Of a stretch of 16,139 nt of DNA, positions 1 through 8,465 are shown one piece after another. The notes under the pieces were generated by a model. It saw nothing but the letters and a program-made list of their open reading frames with translations, was not told where the DNA came from and ran no database searches. Made by a program: the position numbers and the translations under genes. The DNA is from Gonium pectorale. Its lineage: Eukaryota; Chlorophyta; Chlorophyceae; Chlamydomonadales; Volvocaceae. Where the stretch lies: the NCBI GenBank assembly GCA_001584585.1, contig LSYV01000081.1, positions 45,171 to 61,309 of the forward strand. The letters are read 5' to 3'. Every line of letters begins with the position of its first letter. Position 1 is the first letter of the stretch.

Positions 1-300
1 GGCGGGCGGGGGGGGACGGGGGAATGGACCGGGGGCGTCCGCGAGGGGCCAAGACGCGCCCGGAGGGAGGGGAGGGGACGAGGGCGGCCACTGCCGGGCC
101 CGGCCAGGCTGGGCCCGCCGCCACCGCCGCCACCACTGCCGCCCCACCGCACAGTGCCGGTACCCGGCCGTTGCCAGGACGGTTCCCGACACTCCTGGAG
201 TACAACAATGACCTGTTGGACGTGCCGTACCCGCCTCGTGCGCAACTGCCAACGCCCAACTGACCCCCTTTCCCCTCCCTCCCCCCCTCTCCGTCCGCAG
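1..300 (+). other. Argonaute intron, 3' part (window begins inside it)
   Basis: The stretch ends in a pyrimidine-rich tract followed by CCGCAG, a good 3' splice site, directly before the first recognisable Argonaute exon. No Argonaute-like peptide, such as the VQKRHHTR-type motif expected just upstream in the family, is visible in any plus frame. I therefore read the whole stretch as intron and conclude that the window starts inside it. The first coding base after the splice site completes a codon begun in an upstream exon (phase 2). The open frames seen here are GC-driven noise. Confidence 0.7.
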
Positions 301-1806
301 GGGCAACGTGGTGCCCGGCACGGTGGTGGACCGCGGCATCACGGCCCCTGACGGCTTCGATTTCTACCTCAACAGCCACTCGGGGCTGCAGGTGGGGGGG
401 GGGGCGCGCGGCGGGCGGTCGGAGGCGGGGTGGGGTGGGGTGGGGGGGTTGGCTCCGGGAGGGGCGGGCGTGGTGGATGGGATGTGAGGCGGGCGGGGCG
501 GCCCCCCCTTCCGGGTCGGTGGGGCCGGTGGGAGCCCCGCACCCGCAACCCACCCGCGGCTTCACGGCTGTCCGCACGCGCCCGCTCCCCCGCGGAGGAG
601 AGCATGCAATCAACATTTGCGCCGCCCTCGTTCACGCGTCCTCTTCTCAAACCGGCCCGGCCGGTTGGATTCCCGTAGGAAGCATCGCCCGTGTGACGGC
701 TGAAGGGCTTTGCTCCCCGTCTCCCCTCCTGTGTTGAAATGGAACGACGCTCCCCCTCCTGTGTGCGAACGCCGCTGGCGTCCAGCTGGCGTTTTCTCTC
801 TCAAACCATGTCTCCACCAAACCCCCCGGGCGTGTGCGCAGGGCACCAACAAGCCCGCGCATTACCACGTGCTGATCGACGAGATCGGGTTCGGGGCGGA
901 CGGCATCCAGCTGCTGACGTATTGGTTGTGCTACCTGTACCAGCGCACCACCAAGTAAGGGCGGATGGGGGGATGGGGGGCGGCGGCTGGGGGCGCAGGA
1001 GTGGGCGGGGGCGCAAGGGGCGGGGTCTTTGGGGCCCATGATTCGGGCTTCAAGCTTGGGTCCCGCCCCTGGCCTTTCGACCCGGCGGGCTGGGGTGTCG
1101 GGGCTTTAGGAGGGCAATGTGTTCCGCGGCCCAGTTCCGCCCCCCTTTGCAGCCCCCCCCCCACCCTTGCGTTGGCCTTCCAGTCCTCCCGACCCATGGC
1201 GTTGACCCTCCCCTCCTCCCGTCCGCAGGTCTGTCAGCTACTGCCCGCCGGCCTACTACGCCGACCGCGCGGCCTTCCGCGGCCGCACGCTGCTGGTGGG
1301 TGCGGGAGCAAAGGGGGGTATGGACAAACGGTGCCGCCGAAGGACATGCAGCCTTACTAGGACTAGCACCAAAAGAAGCCTGAAACAACGAGAATTAGTC
1401 GCAGGGGGTTGCGCACCCCTGTCCACTGATCAGTACTCGTTAAGAGGTGCAGTCGTGCTCGTCGAACGCGCGAATGCTTCTGGCGCCCAGCCCGTTCATA
1501 TTCAAGCCCTCCTTGTCATGCATACCCGACCCCTCCGGCCCGCCCCTTCCCCAACTGCCCGCCCCGCTATTGGTTTGACGGTCGGGAGAGGAATGCGCCC
1601 CAGAGCTTCTCTGCTGAGAATGCTTCCAACCCACACCCTCCCCCCTCCCGCAACTACCCGCCCCGCAGGCCGCCTCGTCGTCCGCGTCGGACAGCGCCTC
1701 GGAGGCGGGCTCCACGCAGGCGGGCGCGGCGCAGGGCGGCGCCGGCGCGCCGCCCACCTTTGCGGGCATCCACCGCAACCTCACCAACGTCCTGTACTTC
1801 ATGTGA
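301..1806 (+). CDS. AGO: Argonaute protein, C-terminal part of PIWI domain (5' end outside window)
   Basis: Argonautes bind small RNAs and use them to find and often slice target RNA; the PIWI domain is the RNase H-like slicer. Four exons join in frame with GT-AG introns: 301-391, 842-954, 1229-1295 and 1669-1806, ending in TGA. The introns are 450, 274 and 373 bases. The peptide carries the family signatures in order: [67 protein letters not shown] and the terminal NLTNVLYFM. About 144 residues are visible; the N, PAZ and MID domains and three of the four catalytic residues lie upstream. In most plant and animal Argonautes the fourth catalytic residue is the His of YYAHLxAFRAR; here it is Asp (codon 1263-1265), giving a DEDD-like site. 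The last exon opens with about 29 Ala/Ser/Gly-rich residues before the conserved end, a low-complexity insert. Family identity is very secure; which paralogue this is cannot be told. Confidence 0.96.
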
Positions 1807-2159
1807 GGGGCGGAGGCAGCGGGGGTGGCGGCGGGGGTAGCGGTGGAGGGGATGGAGGCGGAGATGGGAAGGACGGGCGCACGAGGTGGAGAAGCGGCGG
1901 CGGACGCTGCCTTTGAAGCAGCGGCTAGATGCGTCGGCTGCGGCAGCGCGGGCAGAGGGATGTAGCGTGTAGGGGCGGTGTACATCGGCGGCGGCGGCGG
2001 GAGTTCGGGATTGCGGACGCTTGAGACGGGCGGGGCAGCTGGGGAAGGACCGGCTTGGAACGGAGCCGCACATATAGCACACGGCACACAGCAGTGGAGT
2101 CCCTTTTTCTTCCTTGTTGGCATGTTGTCGTACGCGGCTCAAAGCATGCCTAGTTGTAA
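1807..2159 (+). other. Probable Argonaute 3' UTR with TGTAA poly(A) signal
   Basis: This non-coding stretch follows the Argonaute stop codon. The first TGTAA, the usual poly(A) signal of Chlamydomonas and relatives, is at 2155-2159, about 350 bases after the stop. Others are at 2396-2400 and 2689-2693, so the UTR could be longer. Algal 3' UTRs of this length are common. The long minus-strand open frames here have no recognisable domain and are treated as noise. Confidence 0.5.
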
Positions 2160-3396
2160 TTTAGAGTGCGTGTTAAAGAAGGCGGCAATTGCGATTCGGA
2201 CGATTGCGTTTGGCCGGTTTGTTGTGATGCTCCGGTGCAGCCGGAGGTTTGGCCGGGGTGGATTTGCGTCTTTCGGGACCCACCGCATTGAGCGGCCCGG
2301 CTTTGGGGCATAGGGCGTGAAGCCACCGGACGTTACTGAGAGGTACCGGCGGAGGCAACTGGACACAAGTTGCGCTATGTCACGTTTCTGCCCTTTGTAA
2401 TGTATGTGCCTCCTCGGCTGAAGCTTGGAGCCGCATGAGGCGGAGAGAGGGCCGCTGCTCCCAACCACCTTCACTCCATCGGAGGGTTCGCCTTCCACAC
2501 TCTCTCTCTCTCTCTTCCAGCAACCAAGAAGAACACATGCCGAAAGCACCTGATGATCCCCCCCCTCTCTACCGACCCTCTCGGTTGTGCGCTAGTGTGG
2601 CGTGAGAGTTGTGAGACTGCTGCTTGGAGAAATGATGGGTCCCCTGTCAGGGAACGCAGCCCCCTGCTACAACCCCTACAACCCCTCCTGTAAAGCAGTA
2701 CGCTGGAATGCCGGCCATGTACGTGCCAACGGCGGAACCCAATCGGATGGCCACAGTTCATAGTCCGATCACTTCAACGGAAGGCCAGCGAACGCGGGGC
2801 AGTAGGGGGACAGGGACGGTCGTGGGGTATGAGTTCTGCCCACTGCCGGGGAACGCAGGGTTGGAGAGGGTTGCATGAGCGCTTGTGCAGCTAGTGCGGG
2901 CCGCGCCTACACGCGTACTGCAAAGAGCGCTTCCCACAGCATGTGGATGTAGGGGGGGGGAGGGGGGTTAGCATGAGCTCACAGCAGGGGCCATGCTCAG
3001 CAAAGTACGTTCCATGCAAAAATATGCCCACTGTCGTGACACAGCGCATTTGAAACGAGGCCTACATACGGTGATGGTTGAATCTGCAGTGCTGGCAACC
3101 CTGCAGCACGAAGGGGCCGTTTCCCGAGGCCGTAAACAGCTGCGTTCATGTCCGCATGCGCGCCAGCTGCCCAAAACATATAGTGTCGCAGCTACAGGCA
3201 GAGGAGAGAAGAGTCCGCGCTGTGGCATTGCCGTACACATGCCCACAGGCCTCCTAATCTGGGTTCTACTGCTGCTCACCATCCAAATACACGTTCTTCC
3301 AGGAGCCCACACGAGGGCCATTCCCACCCGTCAAGTCCGGCGCCGGAGTGGTGGGCCGGTTAGGCGCCGCTGGCTAACATAGGGGAAGCAGGTTAA
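2160..3396. other. Intergenic DNA, no gene recognised
   Basis: No conserved peptide or plausible exon chain was seen on either strand. Contents are a short (TC)n run at 2500-2515 followed by a splice-acceptor-like TTCCAG, alternative TGTAA signals at 2396 and 2689, and a G-rich run near 2952-2969. Base composition is less GC-rich than the neighbouring coding DNA. Part of the left side may be extended Argonaute 3' UTR. Confidence 0.5.
2500..2515 (+). repeat. (TC)n microsatellite
   Basis: An uninterrupted run of about eight TC dinucleotides. It lies in non-coding DNA downstream of the Argonaute gene. Confidence 0.85.
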
Positions 3397-3794
3397 GACG
3401 AGGGTGGGGGCGGACGGGGTGGCATGGGCGACGGCGGCGCGGGGCTGGAAGGCTCAGATGAGGGTGGGGACGGGCGGGGCGGCATGGGAGACGGAGGCGC
3501 CGGGTTGGAAGGCTCAGGCGAGGGTGGGGACTGGCGGGGTGGCATGGATGGCGGCGAGACGGGGCTGGAAGGCTCAGGCGAGGCTGGGGACGGGCGGTAA
3601 GGCATGGGAGACGGCGAGACAGGGCTGGAATGCAGGGAGTATAGGCCCGTGACCACCCGACCAAAGGTGCCGGGGGTCGGACATCGGCTGATGCTCCCAG
3701 CCACTAGGAGCGTTGCGGGGGGAAGGGGTGTCATGGGAAACAAGGTTTGATAGCGAAATTGAACGGCAGCTGCGTTCGCCCGTCCGGCGGCCAA
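3393..3794 (-). CDS. Possible Ser/Pro-rich (HRGP-like) protein or exon over the 60-bp repeats
   Basis: This minus-strand open frame of 133 codons has an ordinary N-terminal half. Its C-terminal half is a 20-residue repeat of the form PSPPSSEPSSPAPPSPMPPR, repeated with variation and ending at TAA. Ser-Pro-rich blocks like this are typical of algal hydroxyproline-rich wall glycoproteins and pherophorin linkers. Against a real gene, no signal peptide or globular wall-protein domain is visible, and the plus strand and another minus frame are also open because the repeat length is a multiple of three. It could be a decayed fragment, one exon of an unseen gene, or pure minisatellite. Confidence 0.22.
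   Translation of the reverse strand: MAAGRANAAAVQFRYQTLFPMTPLPPATLLVAGSISRCPTPGTFGRVVTGLYSLHSSPVSPSPMPYRPSPASPEPSSPVSPPSMPPRQSPPSPEPSNPAPPSPMPPRPSPPSSEPSSPAPPSPMPPRPPPPSS
3397..3636 (+). repeat. Four tandem copies of a 60-bp repeat
   Basis: Units start at 3397, 3457, 3517 and 3577. Each contains GAGGGTGGGG (GAGGCTGGGG in the last), then a GGCATGG core, and ends with GGCTGGAAGGCTCA or a close variant (GGTTGGAA in unit 2). The fourth unit is the most diverged at its end. The period is exactly 20 codons, so several frames stay open throughout. On the minus strand one frame reads as Ser/Pro-rich peptide. The array lies between convergent genes. Confidence 0.92.
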
Positions 3795-4044
3795 GCCGTT
3801 TCTTGCCGTCGTGTCGCCGGCTCCCGGAGAAGGCGGGGAGGGGGGTAGGGATCTGGTCGGTTGCCCCTGGTTGCCCCTGGTTGCCTATGTTCCGTTGCAG
3901 CATTGCAGGGCTCGGCCTGCAGCGGTGGTGGTTTGGCTGCCACTGGTTGACAGGGTTTCTTTGCGCGTTGCCGTGCTTGGCCTGCAGTGGTGACGGCCGC
4001 AGCATTGGCTGTGTGCTAGGTGCCTTCTTGCGTCGGTGGACGCC
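3637..4044. other. Repeat-rich spacer left of the fold-back
   Basis: No convincing gene is seen. The stretch contains a short direct tandem of GGTTGCCCCT-type units at 3859-3886. Two related blocks around GGCCTGCAG(C/T)GGTG lie near 3914 and 3979. A 27-base segment at 3935-3961 recurs inverted, with one mismatch, in the loop of the adjacent fold-back (4263-4289). This patchwork of short copies suggests a decayed mobile element or local duplications. Confidence 0.55.
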
Positions 4045-4508
4045 GCCAGTAGCTGAAGGTTTGGCCTGTGGTGAGTGTGGCCGTAGGTTTTAGGCCTGTG
4101 GCAGGACCTTTGCTGGACTTCTGCACGTCTGCCTCTTGCTACATGCAAGGGCTGGGAGGGTTTCGACTCTGTGTGTGCAGTGCGAGGGCGGTCGCTCAGT
4201 AGCAGACCTGTGCCGCTCTTGGGACGAGCCCCCTGCACTCCCTCGTGTGACACCGATTCCTGAAGAAACCCTGTCAACCAGGGGCAGCCATTAGGAATCG
4301 GTGTCACAAGAGGGAGTGCGGCGGGACCGTACCACGAGTGATACAGGTCTGCTACGGAGCGATCGCCCTCGCACGGCACACACAGAGCCGAATCCCTCCA
4401 TGCCCTTGCATGCAGCAAGAGGCAGAAGTGCAGAAGTCCAGCAAAGGTCCTGCACAGGCCTAAAACCTACGGCCACCATCACCACAGGCCCGACCTGCGG
4501 CTACTGGC
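4045..4508. repeat. Large imperfect inverted repeat (fold-back), possible hairpin-RNA locus
   Basis: The left arm at 4045-4261 is the reverse complement of the right arm at 4293-4508, with a loop of 31 bases at 4262-4292. Read by eye the arms match along nearly their whole length with scattered substitutions and a few one-base gaps. The best blocks are GGCCGTAGGTTTTAGGCCTG, GACCTTTGCTGGACTTCTG, GTAGCAGACCTGT and, next to the loop, GTGACACCGATTCCT. The weakest part is about 4211-4235. A transcript would fold into a stem of some 215 base pairs. Known options are a source of small RNAs (algal miRNA and siRNA precursors are often long hairpins) or a fold-back/MITE-type element. No target-site duplication or transposase was seen. 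Confidence 0.9.
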
Positions 4509-6135
4509 AATGTTCTACAGGTTCCTGCCGCGAAGCTGCGATACTCAGTAAGGCGTACAAGAGCTGCAGTTGCAGGGACTCGGGCAAACTGATGAGGGTG
4601 CGCGGTCCAACTGCGTGTAAGTGCTGGTTTCTGGCACGCCTTTCAAACTCCATGTCTCGTCTGAATCCCAGAAACGGGAATATCGCCGTGCACATGGATC
4701 GTTCTCTCCGACGGTGCGAAGATTGTAGCTACTGCTCTCCGCGTGTCGCACTCTATAACCATGTGCGACCTTTGGGTTCTTCTCGAACCTGCCACGGTGC
4801 GGGAATATGGCATTATGCAAAACCGCCAAACACATAGCCGTTACAGAAAAGGGCAGCCAGAGGTAAAGCGTTAGGACAGCCTGCCGAGGAGACGGCTCCG
4901 CCGTCGTGCTGTCGCAGGACCACACCAGTCACACAACGCGGGGCTAAAACTGCCGAGTGCGCCTCTAGGAAGGCGTTTCTGGTCGGTGGGCCTTGGGCGA
5001 GTCAGGGCGAGGCCAACTTCGGGTGCTGTTTTGGTTCACGCGCTCACGCCCCGCGCGGACAGCCTCTGGCGGCGCCTGTTGGCCGGGTGACTAGGCAGGT
5101 GGTGAGAGTGCGCTTGCTCAACAAACTGAAGTACAAACAAGTCAGTGCCACGGGAGGCACGGGTTGTGGTGCCGAGGGTGCACGGACCACATGCTGGCCG
5201 TTGCGTCGGAGGACGCCTGCTCGTCGGTCCCGTGGGGCTGCATAGGTGCAACACACCTGGTCCGCGATCAGTGGCATTCAATGAATCGTCCATCCTAGCC
5301 AGTGTTGGGTCTTCAAGCAACCCCTCGCCCAGTCCAGCCGTCCCTCTTCCGTGTTCGCACCCATCTCCTTTATCTCTTATGCCTAGCCCATCGGGCCCCA
5401 CGCATCGGCCGAGCCCGTCCGCTGAAAGGACTGAGTGGTCTGGCTCATCCCCGTCGCCCTCTGAGTTCCGCACACCTGTTAGGGTTCAGAAGCTGGCGGA
5501 ACTCTTTAACTCGAGGACTGTTACTGTCGTACGAGATATTCGGCTGCTTTGTGCAGTTGTGCTCCTCGTCTTCTGGTGTTATAGGAAATAGTGCTCAATA
5601 GGAAAACTGCGTTAAATCTGCTGAATCGTCAGCGCAAGTCATTGCTGTCTCCGCTGCTGCAAGTCACACTTTTGAACCGTAAGCACACGTACCAGCCACA
5701 CCATCGCTCCAAACACCGGAAAGACTACGACCATACCCGCTCACGTTGCACCACGGTGCCATCTCATACATACAGGCCGGGTTTGCCCGGCTCCTACGGT
5801 CACCTGCTCTGTACCCTCCCTGCTTCCGCCACCCTGGGTGGTCCAGACGTGCTCCTAGACGCTACACCTTATGGTCCCGACGACCGTTGTGCCCGATACC
5901 CTGAGCTACTCCTGGTCATAGCTGGTCTAGTCAGGCATGCAGTAAATCGATGCAAGACGCCCCCAACACTGCTGAATAATTAATGCGTGCTCATTGCAAT
6001 GCACCCCGTCACTGCCCCACCCCATGCTCTGCTCGCCTCAGCAGGGACCGTCAAAGAACATCCAGTACTACTTTGCCTCGCTGGCAGCTGCTGCCAATTT
6101 CTGGCACCCCTTATGTGGCTGGCTGAGGACATGGC
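4509..6135. other. Intergenic DNA between fold-back and BAR gene, no gene recognised
   Basis: Several open frames occur, but none shows a known domain or a consistent exon chain. The part near 5480-5720 is clearly more AT-rich than the rest of the window. On the plus strand 5310-5470 reads as Ser/Pro-rich peptide, without other support. The right end should include the 3' UTR of the minus-strand BAR gene. The only TGTAA on the minus strand in this direction that I found is at 4841-4845, far from the stop, so the true poly(A) site is unclear. Confidence 0.45.
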
Positions 6136-8465
6136 TCAGTACGGTATGGCCTGCCCCTGCCAGCCCCCCACCGGCGACGTCATGATGCGGTTGTAGTGGT
6201 GCGGGCTGGCCTGGTACGCGTTCTGGTACGGGTTGATCGCCCCACCGGTGCCTTGCCCTGCCGGGTCTACGTATGGCCCCTGCTGCTGCATCTGCTGGTC
6301 GTACGGCATGGCGTCACCCGCCACGTCGTCCATCGCCGCAGCGTACAGAGCCACTCCTGCGCGGTCGCCCTCCTTCGACGCGCCCCCAGCCGTGCGAGCC
6401 CCCGTGGGCGCCGTCATCTGCCGTATGAGCGTGGCCCGCTCCGACTGCGCCTGCGGGGATGGCGCGTGGACCCGTTGCGAGGCGTTCGTGGCGCTGGCGT
6501 GCATTAAGTCCGCCGGCAACATAAGGTGGCACCACAGTTTGACACCCTATAATCAAGCCCGTGCAATCTTCGGGCTTTTCAGAATCCCTGGACCCGGCCG
6601 CAGCCCGAGCTGGCCGCAACCCCGCCCAAGTAATGTTGGGCACGTATTCCGAGCGTATCCGTAACCCCTAAGTTAAAATTGTGTAAAACGTGATACTCCC
6701 GAGGACCTGTTACGGGAGCCGGGCCCCGGATGGGGAATCGGTCGAGTCGGGGGAGGCGTGAAACAAAATGAGGACTCCCGTGCCGAACGCTGCACCTCCG
6801 CCATCCGACTTACCCGTTGGTTCATGGCCATGTTTTGGAATTGCTGCTGGTACATAGCGTCCGACGTGGAGTGGTAGTCGTGGAGCGGGGTGGCTGTGCC
6901 AAACGCGGCGTAGCCCTTCTGGTAGCAATCCTGCACACACATGCATGTTGGTTGGCAGTTTTATATCATTCATTGAATAGAGTGCTACACACGGTGCATT
7001 CCTTGCGCACGCTAGGGCAGTGCGGCCTGCAGCGCCGACAATATGCGAAGATGGCAGAGCTGAGAGGGACACAAACGCATCCCTAGAGCCTGCAACACGC
7101 CCCAACAGGCACTGAGCGGTATCCTGCATTGTTTGTAGGAAGGCGCCTTCCCCGCAACCCTAGCCTCACCTGGATGATCTGCAGGGCCAGACCGGCGTAG
7201 TCTCGCAGAACACCCGTGTCCTTAATGAGCGCTTGGAGCGAGTTGAACACGGTGTTCTCCAGGTCCCGGTACGCGTGCTGGGTGTCTGCCATGGCGGATG
7301 ATTGGTGCAACAGAGCGGTCGGCGGTAGCGTGGATGGTTGGAGGTGCGGTGCGTCCGAGCCCTCGTCCCAAGCCCAAAACCTTCTGTCAATATCCCCGTG
7401 CTTGTGATACGCGTGCCCTGAGAAGTTGTAATCCTTTACACTATCTGCAATCTTGGCAGCGCTTTGTCACCTTACTTACGGGTTAGTTTATCGCGCTTGT
7501 GCTGGAGCAGCTGCGCCACCCGCTCCAGCTCCTGCTCGTGCTTCTCCTTCTCCTTCTGCTGCGGAGGGGGTTGCGTCTTCTCCAGGCGCTCCAGTTTCTC
7601 TGCACATGTGCAAGGCAAGGCATGACAGCTGTGCTGGAGAAACACTATGTGCGGCACGGAACAGTCTGGGCGTGCTGGCGTATGTGACCATATGCAAGCG
7701 TGAAAGAACAGGTGGGCACTATCAAAGATGGGTCAGGGAAGGAAGGACGTGCGACGCTTCCCTCGCCTGGACCCAAGGCCCCAACGGCCCCTATCGCACC
7801 CCGGTTGCCCACGCCTTACCAGTCAGCGAGTCCACGGTGCGCCGCCGTGAGTCCAGCTCAAGCCGCAGCTGCTCAAGCTTCGCCATCCTCTCCTGCGTAG
7901 ATGAGGCAGCATGCATGGTTTCTCTTTTGATGGCTGCGACGCTTTGGCGCTGCTTCGAGCACATGGCCATGGCCCACGCGGACTCACGCAGACGTCGCGG
8001 TATATCCCCAGCCACGACCGGAGCGGCTTGATGACCTCGTCCTCGATGCGAAGTTTAAGGTCGCTGGCCGCCTGCTGCAGCGCCTCCGTGTTGATGCCCT
8101 GGCCGATAATTAGGCCTTCCGTGCACGGCACCGGCGTCCCGTTGTTGTCCTCATCGTAGGCGCGAGGAAGAGGCGATTGCAGAATGTTGCGCAGGCTCGC
8201 AAATTTGCCTGCGTGAGGCCGGCAGTTGGGGTTGACTGCGTTGACCCCAGGCGCCGACCTCACGAAGCAACATCAAACAATGCGCACCGTCGATGTCCTT
8301 ATGCGTGCTGCGCAGGTCCCGCTCCAAGGCCCGAAGCTGCGTGCAGAACTCGGTCGCCTCTTTGAGCATCGCCTCGTTCCGCGCGTTTGAAGTGGGAATG
8401 AAAGTTCGGTCCGAGCGGACCTTCTGTCGGACAGTCTCCATGACACGTCGCCATCCGTGGCCCAT
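6136..8465 (-). CDS. BAR-domain protein with Gln/Tyr/Gly-rich tail (complete, seven exons)
   Basis: BAR domains are dimeric coiled-coils that sense or bend membranes in endocytosis and trafficking. Exons on the minus strand are 8465-8288, 8208-7988, 7892-7820, 7599-7480, 7285-7170, 6930-6814 and 6450-6136. All six introns are GT-AG, and phases match to give 379 residues. The start ATG has a good context (GCAGCCATGG) and an in-frame TAG lies 12 bases upstream. Residues about 30-250 are helical and charged, with LRALERDLRSTHKDID, a conserved-looking IEDEVIKPLRSWLGIYRD, a KEKEK-rich coiled-coil and ENTVFNSLQALIKDTGVLRD, in the order seen in amphiphysin/Rvs-type BAR domains. The N-terminus could form an amphipathic helix. 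Residues about 251-379 are low-complexity with MYQQQ, DQQMQQQGPY and NPYQNAYQ; no SH3 domain is seen. Introns 1 and 2 are short (79 and 95 bases). The gene model is strong; the BAR assignment is by pattern, so another coiled-coil family is possible. Confidence 0.8.

Noticed and set aside
24..263. Open frame at the left edge as an additional Argonaute exon
   Set aside because: The peptide shows no match to the PIWI sequence expected before [10 protein letters not shown], and the stretch ends in a normal intron 3' end.
3397..3636. CRISPR-like regular spacing
   Set aside because: The 60-bp units are contiguous tandem repeats with no unique spacers, in a eukaryotic context.
3885..4837. Two open frames (minus 3885-4418, plus 4301-4837) with similar peptides
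   Set aside because: The peptide similarity simply reflects the inverted repeat: each frame reads one arm. No domain is present.
5145..5591. Plus-strand frame with Ser/Pro-rich middle and hydrophobic end (LCAVVLLVFWCY)
   Set aside because: It suggested a small wall or membrane protein, but there is no signal peptide, no splice support and no repeat regularity, so it is probably chance.
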